From the NCBI GenBank assembly GCA_017523725.1, contig JAFWVY010000050.1, forward strand, positions 1 to 64,000: 64,000 bases of DNA. The letters run 5' to 3'. The notes under the pieces were generated by a model, which had not been told where the DNA came from, did no database searches, and was given only the letters and a program-made list of their open reading frames with translations. Made by a program: the position numbers and the translations under genes. Position 1 is the first letter of the stretch. Each line of letters begins with the position of its first letter. Source of the stretch: Bacteroidales bacterium. GTDB lineage: Bacteria > Bacteroidota > Bacteroidia > Bacteroidales > UBA4181. This document shows positions 17,398-26,445 of this stretch, piece after piece.

Positions 17398-20300
17398 CTA
17401 TCTTTCGATGGTCACTTTCTTGGTAATGGTCTGGTCGCCGTAAATAACCTTGATGAAGTACATGCCGGCCGGAGCAGAGGTGAGGTCGATGACCGCCTCT
17501 TCCTGACCGTTCACCTTCTCGGAGAAGATGGTAGCACCGGTCAGATTGTCCACCTGGATGAGGACCTGAGCGTCCACAGGCAGGTTCTGTACTCTGAAGA
17601 TACCCGTCGAAGGATTCGGATAAGCGGCAATCTGCTGCAGCGCAAGATCCGGATCGGCAGCCGTGATACCGGCACCGACGATACGCGTGGTAGAAGTGGT
17701 GGAGCAACCGTTTTCGTTGGTTACGATAACCGCATAGTTGCCTCTCTTCTTGACCATGTACGAAGCATTGGTAGCACCCTGAATGGGTTCTTCATCCAGC
17801 GTCCACTGATACTTGACCGTGGCAGGATTCGGATCGCTGATCGTAGCGGTCAGCGTGCTGTAGGACTGGTTAACCAACACCGACGGATTATCGAAGGTTC
17901 TGATTTCCACAACATTCGAAAGACCAGTACCGCATTCGTTCGTGGCAGCCACATAGTAGTCGCCATTGTAACGCGTAGCATAAGAACTTACAGTTGCTTC
18001 CTCGATCAACTCGTCATCACGATACCATGCATAGCTGTCAGCCGGATAATCGTACTCGGGAACCAGGTCGAACAACATACCGCTGCAAACCGCCGGCAGG
18101 TCGAATTCAATGTTGGAGGCAGGCGTGAGCTTGGCCGTGAAGGTAACCTCGTCAGACTTCGTCATGCAGAGGTCATCGTTGGTCAGTACCACATAGTAGG
18201 TACCAGATTCCGTCGTTTCGAAATCAGGCTTGTCTGCGCCCTCGATGGCTTCACCATCCTTGAACCACTGATAAGAGGTGACATCCACACCGAAGACCGA
18301 CAATTCACCAATCTGACCATCGCAGAGGCTGCCGGCATAACCTTCGATATATTCTTCGGCAAACGGCTGGGTACGGATGGTCGGGACCTTCAGGAAGGTT
18401 ACTTCCTTCGCAGAGGAGTTCGTGGCGCAGGCACCGTCCGTCGAAACCGTTACATAATATGTACCGCTTTCAACCGGGCTGTAAGAAGCGGAGGTGGCGT
18501 TACGGACCATGGCTCCGTCCTTGTACCACTGATAAGACAGCGTACCGCTCGAAGCTTCCGCCTCAATGGACAGGGAGACTTCCTCACCGGCGCAGGCAAT
18601 AATCGGTTCCGCTGCGAGTTCAAGGTCCTTGGTGATCTCACCGGAAGAAGACAGGGCCAGATTGACGACCTTCGTGGTTTTCACGCAACTGCCGACCGTC
18701 ACTTCAACCTGGTAAGCACCATTCGCATCAGCCGTGTAGCTGGACTCGGTGGCACCGGCAATCTCAGCACCATCCTGGAACCAGCGGTAAGTGGCCGATT
18801 CGAAGGAAGAACCATTCGTAGCAGACTTCGGAGCCACGGAGAATACATGATCGGAAGCGCACTCATTGACATCGGCCGTCGGGAATCCGCTGAACGCGAT
18901 GGCCGTGATATCAACATAAGCCTTTTCGGAATAGGTGTAACCACGGGCAACAGACAGATAGCACAGATAATAGCCGCTCTGACGTGCCGTATAGGAAGAA
19001 GCCGTTGCACCGGCGATTTCCGTTTCTTCGGAAGCTTCGACAGAATTGTCGTCGCCCAGATAATGCCACTGGTAATTGATAATACCATCAATAGCCTGCG
19101 TCGTGGCTTCGATCTGCAGCGTCACATAGGCACCCTCGCACAGCTGTTCGTCGTTGCCGACCGGCTGTGCAACGATACCGGGTTCGAAGCGGACCAGCGT
19201 AGACTCAAGGTGCGTCATACAGCCAAGTTCGGAATAGATATCAGCTGCATAGTAGCCGGAAGTCGTCATGACATACTTGGGATTCCACTCGAAATCGAGC
19301 GGTGTCTCATCTGTAGGATTGTCCACCGGAGCCATGTACCACTGCCAAGCCTCAAGGGTCTCACCCGAAGCAGGCGTCACGAAGATACTGTCACCATCGG
19401 TACGGTAGGAAGTGCCGGCCGCGATGGTGGAAGGATTGTGACCTTCACGGACTTCAAACTCATAATCTTCCGTAGAAGAGCCCTTGATTGCCGTAACCGT
19501 GTACATACCGGCTTCCGTCGTGCTGTATTCAGACACACCGGAAGCAACGGTGGCACCGTCTTTCTTCCATTCGAACGACACACCTTCCAGCAGGGTCTCG
19601 ACAGCAAGCTCGCAAGCCGCACCGTCGCAGATACCAGCCAATTTACGCGGGGTCTTCGAGAACATGGAGAAGTCGACAATTTTCAACTTTCCAGTCTCAT
19701 TCAGATAATCCAGATCGAAAACCGGGACCTTGGTCGCTTCCGGTCCGACACCAACCACTTCAATGGCTGAGAACTGCGGCCAGGGCAAAGCCGTGCCAGC
19801 TGCATCCTGGACAATCAAGAACGGGAATTCCGCACCGACTGTGAAATCCTTGGCAACATACACGCGAACGGTGTTTCCCGGCATGACAAGGCTTTCGGTG
19901 ACAATCTCCAGCGTGTCAAAACTGTCATTATCCAAAAGGTCAATATCAACATAACCGCCACCCCAGGTGAATGCACCGTTGCTGACAGCAAGTTCGCCAG
20001 CCTGGTTTTCACCAGCGCCGGGACGCAACGCGCCGCTACCGGTGATGAGGTTTTTCAAAAGGCCATTGCCACCAAGGAAGGCACCTTCGGCAACGGTAAC
20101 GGCTCCCGTTCCAAGACCGGTGCCGGTTGAGCTGTTAACATAAATACCTCCTTCACGGATTTCCGTTCCCTGAGTATAGGAAGAACCACCATTGGGCAAC
20201 GTGAGGGAGCCCGTGCCGACTTTGCGGAGTGCGGTAACGCCCGTGTAACCACCCTTCATCTGGCCGTCAACGATTTTGCCGGAGAAATAGGAATCGGTGT

Positions 20301-20949
20301 TGCGACCGCCGATTTCCCAAGTGGTTTTAATTGTTCCGCCAAGCTGGAAACCGGAACTGCCGAGAGCAGACCCGCTGTATGCATCCTCGCATTGGATTTC
20401 ACCGATTTTCGTAACCGTGTTGGTGGTAACACCTCCGTAACGGGTATCAGCGACATAACCGCCGTACAAAGAACCCGTCGTCTTGAAGACAAAACGTCCG
20501 TTCGGCATACCATAAGCACCATCTCTGTTGATTCCACCAAGATACATCATGCTTCGGGCGGCCGTCCAACGGAACTCTCCTTCGAAAAGTTCATCGGTAA
20601 GAGCAAAACCCTCACGAGAGTTGGCCGGGCTGATCTGCTGGAAATTGATGATACCGCCACCGTGCAGTGCACCAGACCAGGATGCATACTGGACAGAAGA
20701 TTTCATCGTCGTAGCTGTGCCGGCCGGCACCGTAATGGAACCGAATATGAGGCCACCTCTGAACGTACTTGTTATCGTTCCTCCGTTTTCTACGATGAAA
20801 TGCTTATCAGCCCCCTGATCACCGCTCCAGGACACTGCGGTATTGATTACCGTCTGCGCCGATGCCCATTGAACAGAGAACGCAAAGCACAACACTGCCA
20901 TAAGTCCGCGCACGCCATAGGATGCGCTCTTGTGTAAATGTTTACTCAT
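17398..20949 (-). CDS. T9SS-exported multi-Ig-like surface protein, probable adhesin
   Basis: A 1183-residue secreted protein. Signal peptide within residues 1-33 (LMAVLCFAFSVQWASA); an N-terminal Gly/Thr-rich beta-helix-like part (about 35-330) with an autotransporter-type repeat (LRKVGTGSLTLPNGGSSYTQ); about eight Ig-like or PKD-like repeats with the motifs YQWYKDGA, SYTA and SGYY; and a T9SS type A sorting domain (YPNPSTGIFRVQNL ... GMYFIKVIYG ... KKVTIER). The architecture resembles the downstream PL11 protein without its enzyme, so an adhesive or structural role is inferred. A GTG nine bases upstream is possible; the ATG at 20949 is preferred. A -7-like TAAATTTG lies at 21013-21020. Confidence 0.88.
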   Translation of the reverse strand: MSKHLHKSASYGVRGLMAVLCFAFSVQWASAQTVINTAVSWSGDQGADKHFIVENGGTITSTFRGGLIFGSITVPAGTATTMKSSVQYASWSGALHGGGIINFQQISPANSREGFALTDELFEGEFRWTAARSMMYLGGINRDGAYGMPNGRFVFKTTGSLYGGYVADTRYGGVTTNTVTKIGEIQCEDAYSGSALGSSGFQLGGTIKTTWEIGGRNTDSYFSGKIVDGQMKGGYTGVTALRKVGTGSLTLPNGGSSYTQGTEIREGGIYVNSSTGTGLGTGAVTVAEGAFLGGNGLLKNLITGSGALRPGAGENQAGELAVSNGAFTWGGGYVDIDLLDNDSFDTLEIVTESLVMPGNTVRVYVAKDFTVGAEFPFLIVQDAAGTALPWPQFSAIEVVGVGPEATKVPVFDLDYLNETGKLKIVDFSMFSKTPRKLAGICDGAACELAVETLLEGVSFEWKKDGATVASGVSEYSTTEAGMYTVTAIKGSSTEDYEFEVREGHNPSTIAAGTSYRTDGDSIFVTPASGETLEAWQWYMAPVDNPTDETPLDFEWNPKYVMTTSGYYAADIYSELGCMTHLESTLVRFEPGIVAQPVGNDEQLCEGAYVTLQIEATTQAIDGIINYQWHYLGDDNSVEASEETEIAGATASSYTARQSGYYLCYLSVARGYTYSEKAYVDITAIAFSGFPTADVNECASDHVFSVAPKSATNGSSFESATYRWFQDGAEIAGATESSYTADANGAYQVEVTVGSCVKTTKVVNLALSSSGEITKDLELAAEPIIACAGEEVSLSIEAEASSGTLSYQWYKDGAMVRNATSASYSPVESGTYYVTVSTDGACATNSSAKEVTFLKVPTIRTQPFAEEYIEGYAGSLCDGQIGELSVFGVDVTSYQWFKDGEAIEGADKPDFETTESGTYYVVLTNDDLCMTKSDEVTFTAKLTPASNIEFDLPAVCSGMLFDLVPEYDYPADSYAWYRDDELIEEATVSSYATRYNGDYYVAATNECGTGLSNVVEIRTFDNPSVLVNQSYSTLTATISDPNPATVKYQWTLDEEPIQGATNASYMVKKRGNYAVIVTNENGCSTTSTTRIVGAGITAADPDLALQQIAAYPNPSTGIFRVQNLPVDAQVLIQVDNLTGATIFSEKVNGQEEAVIDLTSAPAGMYFIKVIYGDQTITKKVTIER

Positions 20950-21012
20950 AATGTTCACAATTAATTGTTTATAATGAATTAACCTACTTTTTTCAGTATA
21001 CTAATAATGGAG

Positions 21013-21020
21013 CAAATTTA
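21013..21020 (-). promoter_or_regulatory. Possible -7 box of the multi-Ig protein gene
   Basis: Reverse strand TAAATTTG in an AT-rich stretch about 65 bases upstream of the ATG at 20949. No clear -33 TTTG. Confidence 0.4.
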
Positions 21021-21150
21021 ATCAATTATTTTTTATTCGCATATCTTTTTTCTACTTTTTTCAAATTTTCTTTAATATTTTTTAACAACGTTTTTCACAA
21101 CCGATGGACGGAAGCCGGGCAGATGTCATCGGCAAGACTTGCGGACAATG

Positions 21151-21186
21151 CAAAAAAAGGGTGACCGGATTATCCAGTCACCCTTT
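21151..21186 (-). terminator. Rho-independent terminator after pnp
   Basis: On the reverse strand AAAGGGTGAC and GTCACCCTTT form a 10-base stem with an inner GGAT/ATCC pairing, followed by TTTTTTTG. It lies 38 bases past the pnp stop at 21224. Confidence 0.9.
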
Positions 21187-21223
21187 AGCAAAGGTATCGG
21201 GATCTCATGTCCCCGGGAAAAAA

Positions 21224-22534
21224 CTAGCGTTTTCTGTCGTCGCGGCGGCCGTGCGGACCGTCTTTGCGGTCGTGCCGTTCACCGTTCCGGCGGGGCCGGT
21301 CGGAATGTTCCTTACGCTCGGGCGTTTCGGGCATGCCTTCGGGCCGCGGCAGCAAGGCCTTGCGCGAAAGACGGAGTTTGCCCGTCTTCTTGTCCACCGC
21401 CAGCAACTTGACATCAATCTCGTCGCCTTCCTTCAGCAGGCCTTCCAGCGTATCGATGCGTTTCCAGTCGTACTCGGAAATATGCAGCAGGCCGTCCTTG
21501 CCGGGCAGAATCTCCACAAAGGCGCCGAATTCCAGGATGGACTGGACGGTGCCGTGATAGATTTTGCCTTCCTCGGGCTGCTCGATGATGGCGTTGATGA
21601 GCTTCACGGCTGAATCGAGCGCATCCTTGTTCTCGCCGTAGATATCCACGACACCGACTCCGTTCTCTTCCTCGATGACGATGGTGGCACCGGTCTTGGC
21701 CTGGATATCCTGGATTACCTTGCCGCCCGTGCCGATAACGGCACCGATCTGGTCTTTCGGAATGGTGAACTGGACAATGCGCGGCGTATGCGGCTTGTAA
21801 TCCGGACGCGGCGCAGGGATGGTTTCGGTAATGCAGTTGAGGATGTGCAGACGACCCTCGCGCGCCTGGTTCAACGCCTTGGCCAGCACTTCATAAGAAA
21901 GACCGTTAACCTTGATGTCCATCTGCGTGGCCGTGATGCCGTCGCGGGTGCCCGTGACCTTGAAGTCCATGTCGCCCAGATGGTCCTCGTCGCCGAGAAT
22001 GTCCGAGAGAATGGCATACTTGCCGGTTGCTTCGTCGGAAATAAGTCCCATGGCGATACCGGAAACCGGTTTCTTGAGCTGCACGCCGGCGTCCATGAGG
22101 GCCATCGTGGCGGCACAGACCGTCGCCATGGAAGAGGAACCGTTCGACTCAAGGATGTCCGAAACGACGCGGATGGCATACGGCTGTTCGCTGCCGGTCG
22201 GAATCATGTTCTTGACAGCGCGGTGCGCCAGGTTGCCGTGGCCGATTTCGCGGCGTGACGTGCCGCGGTAGGCCTTGGCCTCGCCTGTAGCAAACGGCGG
22301 GAAATTATAGTGCAGCACGAATTTCTCAGATCCCTGCTGCAGCACTTCGTCGATAATTTTTTCATCCAGCTTCGTGCCCAGCGTCACCGAGGCCAGCGCC
22401 TGGGTTTCGCCGCGGGTGAAGATGGCCGATCCGTGGGCGCAGGGCAGATAGTCCACTTCGCACCAGATCGGGCGGATTTCGGCCGTCGTACGGCCGTCCA
22501 GACGGATACCCTCGTTGAGGATCATGGTCCGCAT
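21224..22534 (-). CDS. pnp: Polynucleotide phosphorylase, C-terminal part (downstream of an in-frame stop)
   Basis: This 436-residue segment carries the second RNase PH core, with the catalytic region [19 protein letters not shown] intact, a KH domain ([15 protein letters not shown]), an S1 domain ([20 protein letters not shown]) and a basic tail. It is in the same frame as the N-terminal part: after the TAA at 22567-22565 the frame continues with ten PNPase-like codons ([10 protein letters not shown]) and then ATG at 22534. PNPase is normally one protein of about 700-750 residues doing 3'-to-5' phosphorolysis of RNA. If translated separately, from an ATG preceded by the A-rich GTTGAAAAAGAAGCC, this part keeps the known catalytic and RNA-binding domains. 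Otherwise the locus is a nonsense pseudogene or a sequencing error. Confidence 0.85.
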   Translation of the reverse strand: MRTMILNEGIRLDGRTTAEIRPIWCEVDYLPCAHGSAIFTRGETQALASVTLGTKLDEKIIDEVLQQGSEKFVLHYNFPPFATGEAKAYRGTSRREIGHGNLAHRAVKNMIPTGSEQPYAIRVVSDILESNGSSSMATVCAATMALMDAGVQLKKPVSGIAMGLISDEATGKYAILSDILGDEDHLGDMDFKVTGTRDGITATQMDIKVNGLSYEVLAKALNQAREGRLHILNCITETIPAPRPDYKPHTPRIVQFTIPKDQIGAVIGTGGKVIQDIQAKTGATIVIEEENGVGVVDIYGENKDALDSAVKLINAIIEQPEEGKIYHGTVQSILEFGAFVEILPGKDGLLHISEYDWKRIDTLEGLLKEGDEIDVKLLAVDKKTGKLRLSRKALLPRPEGMPETPERKEHSDRPRRNGERHDRKDGPHGRRDDRKR

Positions 22535-22564
22535 GGCTTCTTTTTCAACGGCATGATAGTAGCG

Positions 22565-23455
22565 TTACACCATCACCGTCTTGGCATCCTTCTCGTCGTC
22601 GTCGGGCAGCGTGGCGATGAATTCATCGCAGAGCGCCGCGAAAGCGTCCTCGCGTTCATGCTTGGGCAGCTGCGACTTGGCGATGGCGTAGGCCTTGTCG
22701 TAGGTAGCCGCACGGACGGCTTCCCTCAATGCGTCGTCGTTCTGCTCGTGGCAGTAAACCCGCTTGACGGTCTTGCCGGCCTTTTCTGAAAGCGACTTCT
22801 GGGCAAGGCAGTGTTTCTTGATCTCCTCGTGCGCAAACTGCAGTGCCTGCAGCATCTCCGCCTCGGAAACCTCTTTCATCTCGCCTTCCACCATCATGAT
22901 GTTCTCGTAGGTGGCGCCCACCATCAGTTCGATGTCGGCCTGTTCCACTTCTTCGAACGAAGGATTGATGACAAATTCCCCGTTGATGCGGGCCACCCGC
23001 ACCTCCGAGATAGGACCGTTGAAAGGTATGTCGGATACGGCCAGCGCCGCCGATGCCGCCAGTCCGGCCAATGCATCGGGCATGATGGTCTTGTCAGCCG
23101 AAATCAGGTTCACCGTCACGAAAGTCTCCGCATGGCAATCATCCGGGAAAAGCGGACGCAATGCCCGGTCTATCAACCTTGAAACCAGAATCTCATAATC
23201 GGAGAGACGTCCCTCTCTCTTCAGGAAACCGCCCGGAAAACGCCCGGCTGCCGCAAACTTTTCTCTGTACTCCACCGAAAGCGGCATGAAATCGGTGTCT
23301 TCTTTTACCTCTTTGGCCGAAACTACCGTGGCCAGCAACATGGTCTTGCCCATGCTCACGACAACCGACCCGTCGGCCTGCTTGGCCAGCTTGCCGGATT
23401 CAATGGTAATGACCCGGCCGTCGGGAAGCGTGATGGATTCTTGAATGATATTCAT
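22565..23455 (-). CDS. pnp: Polynucleotide phosphorylase, N-terminal part, ended by an in-frame TAA
   Basis: A 296-residue segment with the first RNase PH domain ([52 protein letters not shown]) and the all-helical linker domain ([14 protein letters not shown]). It ends at TAA (22567-22565) where related enzymes read through into RYYH.VEKEA. Both parts are otherwise conserved, with no second stop or frameshift, so the change is either very recent, an error, or tolerated. The gene follows rpsO across a structured 138-base spacer and has its own possible -7 box (TACATTTG, 23575-23582). Confidence 0.85.
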   Translation of the reverse strand: MNIIQESITLPDGRVITIESGKLAKQADGSVVVSMGKTMLLATVVSAKEVKEDTDFMPLSVEYREKFAAAGRFPGGFLKREGRLSDYEILVSRLIDRALRPLFPDDCHAETFVTVNLISADKTIMPDALAGLAASAALAVSDIPFNGPISEVRVARINGEFVINPSFEEVEQADIELMVGATYENIMMVEGEMKEVSEAEMLQALQFAHEEIKKHCLAQKSLSEKAGKTVKRVYCHEQNDDALREAVRAATYDKAYAIAKSQLPKHEREDAFAALCDEFIATLPDDDEKDAKTVMV

Positions 23456-23484
23456 ATCTTGTTACATAATAATTCGTGCAACAC

Positions 23485-23520
23485 AAGAAGGGTGACTAGC
23501 CTGGCTTAGTCACCCTTCTT
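23485..23520 (-). promoter_or_regulatory. 14-base-pair hairpin in the pnp leader / rpsO 3' region
   Basis: On the reverse strand AAGAAGGGTGACTA pairs perfectly with TAGTCACCCTTCTT around an 8-base loop. The stem is followed by GTGTTGC rather than a T-run, so it may be an mRNA processing or autoregulatory hairpin more than a strong terminator. It lies 30 bases before the pnp ATG. Confidence 0.7.
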
Positions 23521-23526
23521 TCCTGT

Positions 23527-23591
23527 GCGTAATCTTACCCAGACGGGCAACATTACTGTTGTTTTAATGCAAAACAAATGTAAGACTACGC
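23527..23591 (-). promoter_or_regulatory. Long-range stem after the rpsO stop with an internal hairpin
   Basis: GCGTAATCTTAC (23527-23538) pairs with GTAAGACTACGC (23580-23591), 12 positions with one G-U, enclosing a small hairpin CAACA-TTAC-TGTTG (23548-23561). The stem begins two bases after the rpsO stop codon. It overlaps a reverse-strand -7 box TACATTTG at 23575-23582. Confidence 0.55.
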
Positions 23592-23593
23592 GG

Positions 23594-23863
23594 TTATTTG
23601 CGAAGATTCAACGCTTTCAGTATGTCACGGTAGCGGTTGATGTCCCTTTCTTTCAGATAGTCGAGAAGTCTTCTGCGCTTACCGACCAGCTTCAGCAGCG
23701 CCATCTGCGTACTATGATCTTTCTTATTGATTTTCAGATGTTCCGTAAGATGATTGATGCGATAAGTGAACAGCGCAATCTGAGATTCGGAAGATCCGGT
23801 ATTTGCAGCGTCCTTCCCGTATGTGGCGAAAAGTTCCTGCTTCTTTTCTGCGGTTAAATACAT
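23594..23863 (-). CDS. rpsO: 30S ribosomal protein S15
   Basis: An 89-residue protein of exactly the family length that binds 16S rRNA early in 30S assembly. Characteristic stretches are SSESQIALFTYRINHLTEHL, KKDHSTQMALLKLVGKRRRLL and YLKERDINRYRDILKALNLRK. The rpsO-pnp gene order is widely conserved in bacteria and is kept here. The promoter at 23912-23941 gives a leader of about 40 nt. Confidence 0.97.
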   Translation of the reverse strand: MYLTAEKKQELFATYGKDAANTGSSESQIALFTYRINHLTEHLKINKKDHSTQMALLKLVGKRRRLLDYLKERDINRYRDILKALNLRK

Positions 23864-23911
23864 CGTTTAAACCTTATTAAATTTTTTTATTCCTCTTTAT
23901 TTTTTGGCCTG

Positions 23912-23941
23912 CAAAGTTATCCTTTTTTTATCAATGCACAA
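23912..23941 (-). promoter_or_regulatory. rpsO promoter
   Basis: Reverse strand TTG (23941-23939), 19 bases, then TAACTTTG (23919-23912): the Bacteroidota -33/-7 arrangement. Confidence 0.65.
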
Positions 23942-23956
23942 TTTTTTTTCTTTTTT

Positions 23957-25174
23957 TTAGACGAATTTGTGAATGACTGCATTGCCCAGCCGGACAAACG
24001 CCGCCTTGTGCGCCGTGTCAGCACGTCCGGCTGCATCGACATAACCCGGCAGTCCGTTGGCACGGAGATACTGGTGGGCGGCCACCACACAGGCGCCCTC
24101 GTAATTGATGCGACGCAGGTTCGCCGTCAGCGGCACATGCCCGCGGCAATCGACCGTCAGCGGAATCATATCGGGGGCGTTGTGCTCGGTTCCCAGGGTC
24201 ACCACGAAATCGTTGTCGGAGAAGAACTGCACGAACGGTTCCAGGATTTCCAGCGAATTACGGCCCGGAATCAGTTCGATGGACCAGATATCCTGCGCTT
24301 TGAGCGATGCCATCATCGCCTCGCGGTCGCCTTCGAAATCGGTGAAATTGCCTTTCTTGTCGTCCAGCAGCACCGGATAGCACGGAATACCGCCCGCCGC
24401 AAGGATAATCTGCTTGACCTGTTCCACCGACAGGAACGCCTTCTCATCCTCGGCCACGAATGCCTTCCCGCCCGACTTGAGCAAGTGATTGCGCAGTTCG
24501 TTTTCGAGTGCCGCCGCAGAGCCGAGATCGGCGGCCGATTCCTTACCCCCGTACAGTTTCCGGAGGAAATCTTTCCGGGCCTCCTCCGTGGCATACCGTT
24601 CGAATACCGCAATACGCAACGCCTTGGCGATATGACGTTCCCGGACCAGTTGGCGGGCGTAGGCGCTGCGGATACCTTCGTAAGAAAACTTTATGTCGCT
24701 GCCCAGTTCGGCCAGCCATGCGTTGAGTTTCTCGATCATTTCGGCCACCTGACGCTGGCTTTCGTCCTTCACGCTGTCGAGCTGTGTCCGGCAGGGGCCC
24801 GAAAGTGTTACCGGATAGTCAAGTCCTTTGCCGCTGAAATACGTGCGCCCCGGATTGTTCGGGTCGTTGACGCGGATGCCCTGCGCCTGCTGTGTTTTCG
24901 AAAGCGCGATGAATTCGATGTTGAAAAGCGGGAACACCCGGTTCTTCAAGGCGTACGAAGCGAATTCCTCATAGCCGTCGGTTACATAGAAATCGTTGAT
25001 GCCCAATATTTTGACATTTTCTTTACGGGCCATGTCAAAAACCTGGTCCATGCCGGTGAAAGCGCTGAAGGAATAAGGCGTATGGAAATGGCCGTTGAAT
25101 TCGAGCACTTCGAAAGGTATTTGTTCCGCCTGAGACTTCAGGACATCTGGTGAAGGAAGATTCTTGTACAACAT
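23957..25174 (-). CDS. PHP-superfamily metal-dependent hydrolase, unknown substrate
   Basis: A 405-residue cytoplasmic protein. The first metal-binding motif of the PHP fold is clear (FNGHFHTPYSFSAF, His29 and His31), with FNIEF near residue 85 and GTEHNAPD near residue 333 as further probable ligands. PHP proteins are phosphoesterases, for example histidinol phosphatase and polymerase-associated enzymes, but the length and middle region match none of the well-known types that I can name. It begins 23 bases after the lolD stop and is probably the last gene of a tatA-lolD-PHP operon. Confidence 0.8.
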   Translation of the reverse strand: MLYKNLPSPDVLKSQAEQIPFEVLEFNGHFHTPYSFSAFTGMDQVFDMARKENVKILGINDFYVTDGYEEFASYALKNRVFPLFNIEFIALSKTQQAQGIRVNDPNNPGRTYFSGKGLDYPVTLSGPCRTQLDSVKDESQRQVAEMIEKLNAWLAELGSDIKFSYEGIRSAYARQLVRERHIAKALRIAVFERYATEEARKDFLRKLYGGKESAADLGSAAALENELRNHLLKSGGKAFVAEDEKAFLSVEQVKQIILAAGGIPCYPVLLDDKKGNFTDFEGDREAMMASLKAQDIWSIELIPGRNSLEILEPFVQFFSDNDFVVTLGTEHNAPDMIPLTVDCRGHVPLTANLRRINYEGACVVAAHQYLRANGLPGYVDAAGRADTAHKAAFVRLGNAVIHKFV

Positions 25175-25197
25175 ATGACTTATATTTAATGATGATG

Positions 25198-25884
25198 CTA
25201 TGACAACTGCCCGGGTTCACCGGGGACATTTTTTTCGACAATACGGCCGTCGTGCATGGTGTAGCAGATGTCCGACATGGCGGCCAGCTGCATGTCGTGC
25301 GTGACAACGACGAATGTCTGGCCGAACGTGTCGCGCAACTTGAAGAAAAGGCGGTGCAAGGCCTGCTTGTTGACGGTGTCCAGGTTGCCTGACGGTTCGT
25401 CGGCAAACACAACCTGCGGATGGTTGATCAGGGCACGTGCCACGGCCACGCGCTGCTGCTCGCCGCCTGAAAGCGCATCCGGATGATGGTACAGCCTCTC
25501 CGAAAGCCCGAGAAAGTCCAGCATCTCCTTCGCCTGCCGTTCGGCTTCCGCCCGGCGCGTACCCCCGATCAAGGCCGGCATGCATACATTTTCGAGTGCA
25601 GTGAATTCAGGCAAGAGATGGTGAAACTGAAAAACGAAACCGATCTGCCGGTTGCGGAAAGCGGCGAGCTGACGGTCGGAAAGCGAACGGATGTCCGTCC
25701 CGCCCAGCGTCACCGTGCCCTCGTCAGGTTTCATCAGTGTGCCGAGAATCTGCAGCAGCGTCGTCTTGCCCGCGCCGCTGCTCCCGACAATGGTCGTCAC
25801 CCGACGGTCCGGAATGTCGAGATCGACCTGCCGGAGAACCTGCAGGGAGCCGAATGATTTGCTGATATGTCTGGCCTCGATCAT
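25198..25884 (-). CDS. lolD: Lipoprotein-releasing ABC transporter ATPase, LolD-like
   Basis: A 228-residue ABC ATPase of the LolD/MacB group, expected to power release of outer-membrane lipoproteins from the inner membrane with a LolC/E partner that is not in this window. Walker [10 protein letters not shown] (near 34-42), Q-loop region [18 protein letters not shown], signature [15 protein letters not shown], Walker [13 protein letters not shown] and H-loop THDM are all intact. The ATG overlaps the tatA TGA by four bases, so the two are translationally coupled. Confidence 0.9.
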   Translation of the reverse strand: MIEARHISKSFGSLQVLRQVDLDIPDRRVTTIVGSSGAGKTTLLQILGTLMKPDEGTVTLGGTDIRSLSDRQLAAFRNRQIGFVFQFHHLLPEFTALENVCMPALIGGTRRAEAERQAKEMLDFLGLSERLYHHPDALSGGEQQRVAVARALINHPQVVFADEPSGNLDTVNKQALHRLFFKLRDTFGQTFVVVTHDMQLAAMSDICYTMHDGRIVEKNVPGEPGQLS

Positions 25885-26309
25885 GCTGTGACTTCTTTTT
25901 CCGCGGCTTCGGCCTGAGATTCTTCCCCGGCCGCAGCGGGTCCGTAATGTTTTTCGTACGATGCCGCTTCACGGGCAAGCCGGTCGGCCCGGGCCTCGGG
26001 TGTTTCAACCGGCGACGGGTGATGGCTCTCTTCTGTCCGGACAGCATCTGAAAGAGCGGAAGCCCTGAAACCGGATTCGATGCTGTCCTGCAGGGTCCGT
26101 CCAGCCTCTTTCGCATCATCCAGCGCAGCTTTCAGTCCATCGTCCGCTATCTCCTGCTTGAATTCGGCGGTCGCCTTCCTGATTTCGCGCAGGCTCTTGC
26201 CCAGAAAACGGGCGGTCTCGGGCAGACGCTTGGTACCCAGGAGCAACCAGGCGACGACCAGCACAACCACGAGCTCACTGCCGCTGATAAAAAGGAAAAT
26301 GACACTCAT
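25881..26309 (-). CDS. tatA: Twin-arginine translocase subunit TatA/TatE family, with extended tail
   Basis: A 142-residue protein with one N-terminal membrane helix (about 5-23, [17 protein letters not shown]), the Tat hinge and amphipathic helix ([20 protein letters not shown]), then a long charged tail (about 60-142). TatA is usually 60-90 residues, so the tail is long; TatB is longer and the two cannot be separated securely here. No tatC is in the window. A -7 box at 26330-26337 precedes it, and it opens an operon with lolD and the PHP gene. Confidence 0.85.
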   Translation of the reverse strand: MSVIFLFISGSELVVVLVVAWLLLGTKRLPETARFLGKSLREIRKATAEFKQEIADDGLKAALDDAKEAGRTLQDSIESGFRASALSDAVRTEESHHPSPVETPEARADRLAREAASYEKHYGPAAAGEESQAEAAEKEVTA

Positions 26310-26329
26310 CTCGCCAAACTTTCAATCTA

Positions 26330-26337
26330 CAAAGATA
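26330..26337 (-). promoter_or_regulatory. -7 box of the tatA-lolD operon
   Basis: Reverse strand TATCTTTG, giving a leader of about 14 nt to the ATG at 26309. Confidence 0.5.
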
Positions 26338-26391
26338 CAAGAAGCTGTTTGAATTTAAACTGCTTCTGAAATTTTCGAGCGCACCAGGCAG

Positions 26392-26424
26392 AAAAAGAAA
26401 AGGGACGGTCCGACGACCGTCCCT
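26392..26424 (-). terminator. Rho-independent terminator after secDF
   Basis: Reverse strand AGGGACGGTC and GACCGTCCCT (26401-26410 with 26415-26424) form a 10-base stem with a 4-base loop followed by TTTCTTTTTC, 22 bases past the secDF stop. Confidence 0.9.
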
Positions 26425-26445
26425 CTCCCCCACTGCACAGCAGGA

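Noticed and set aside
17392-19770. 792-codon open frame on the forward strand opposite the multi-Ig gene
   Set aside because: It is fully antisense to a protein with signal peptide, repeated Ig-like motifs and a sorting domain, and its own translation is Arg/Gly/His-rich without domains.
22535-22567. Frameshift as explanation of the split pnp gene
   Set aside because: Codon-by-codon reading shows both parts are in one frame; ten PNPase-like codons lie directly after a TAA, so it is a nonsense codon.
22565-22567. Recoding of the pnp TAA as selenocysteine or by an altered genetic code
   Set aside because: Selenocysteine uses TGA, and TAA clearly ends many intact genes in this window, such as rpsO-neighbouring rho, tamL and ispF.
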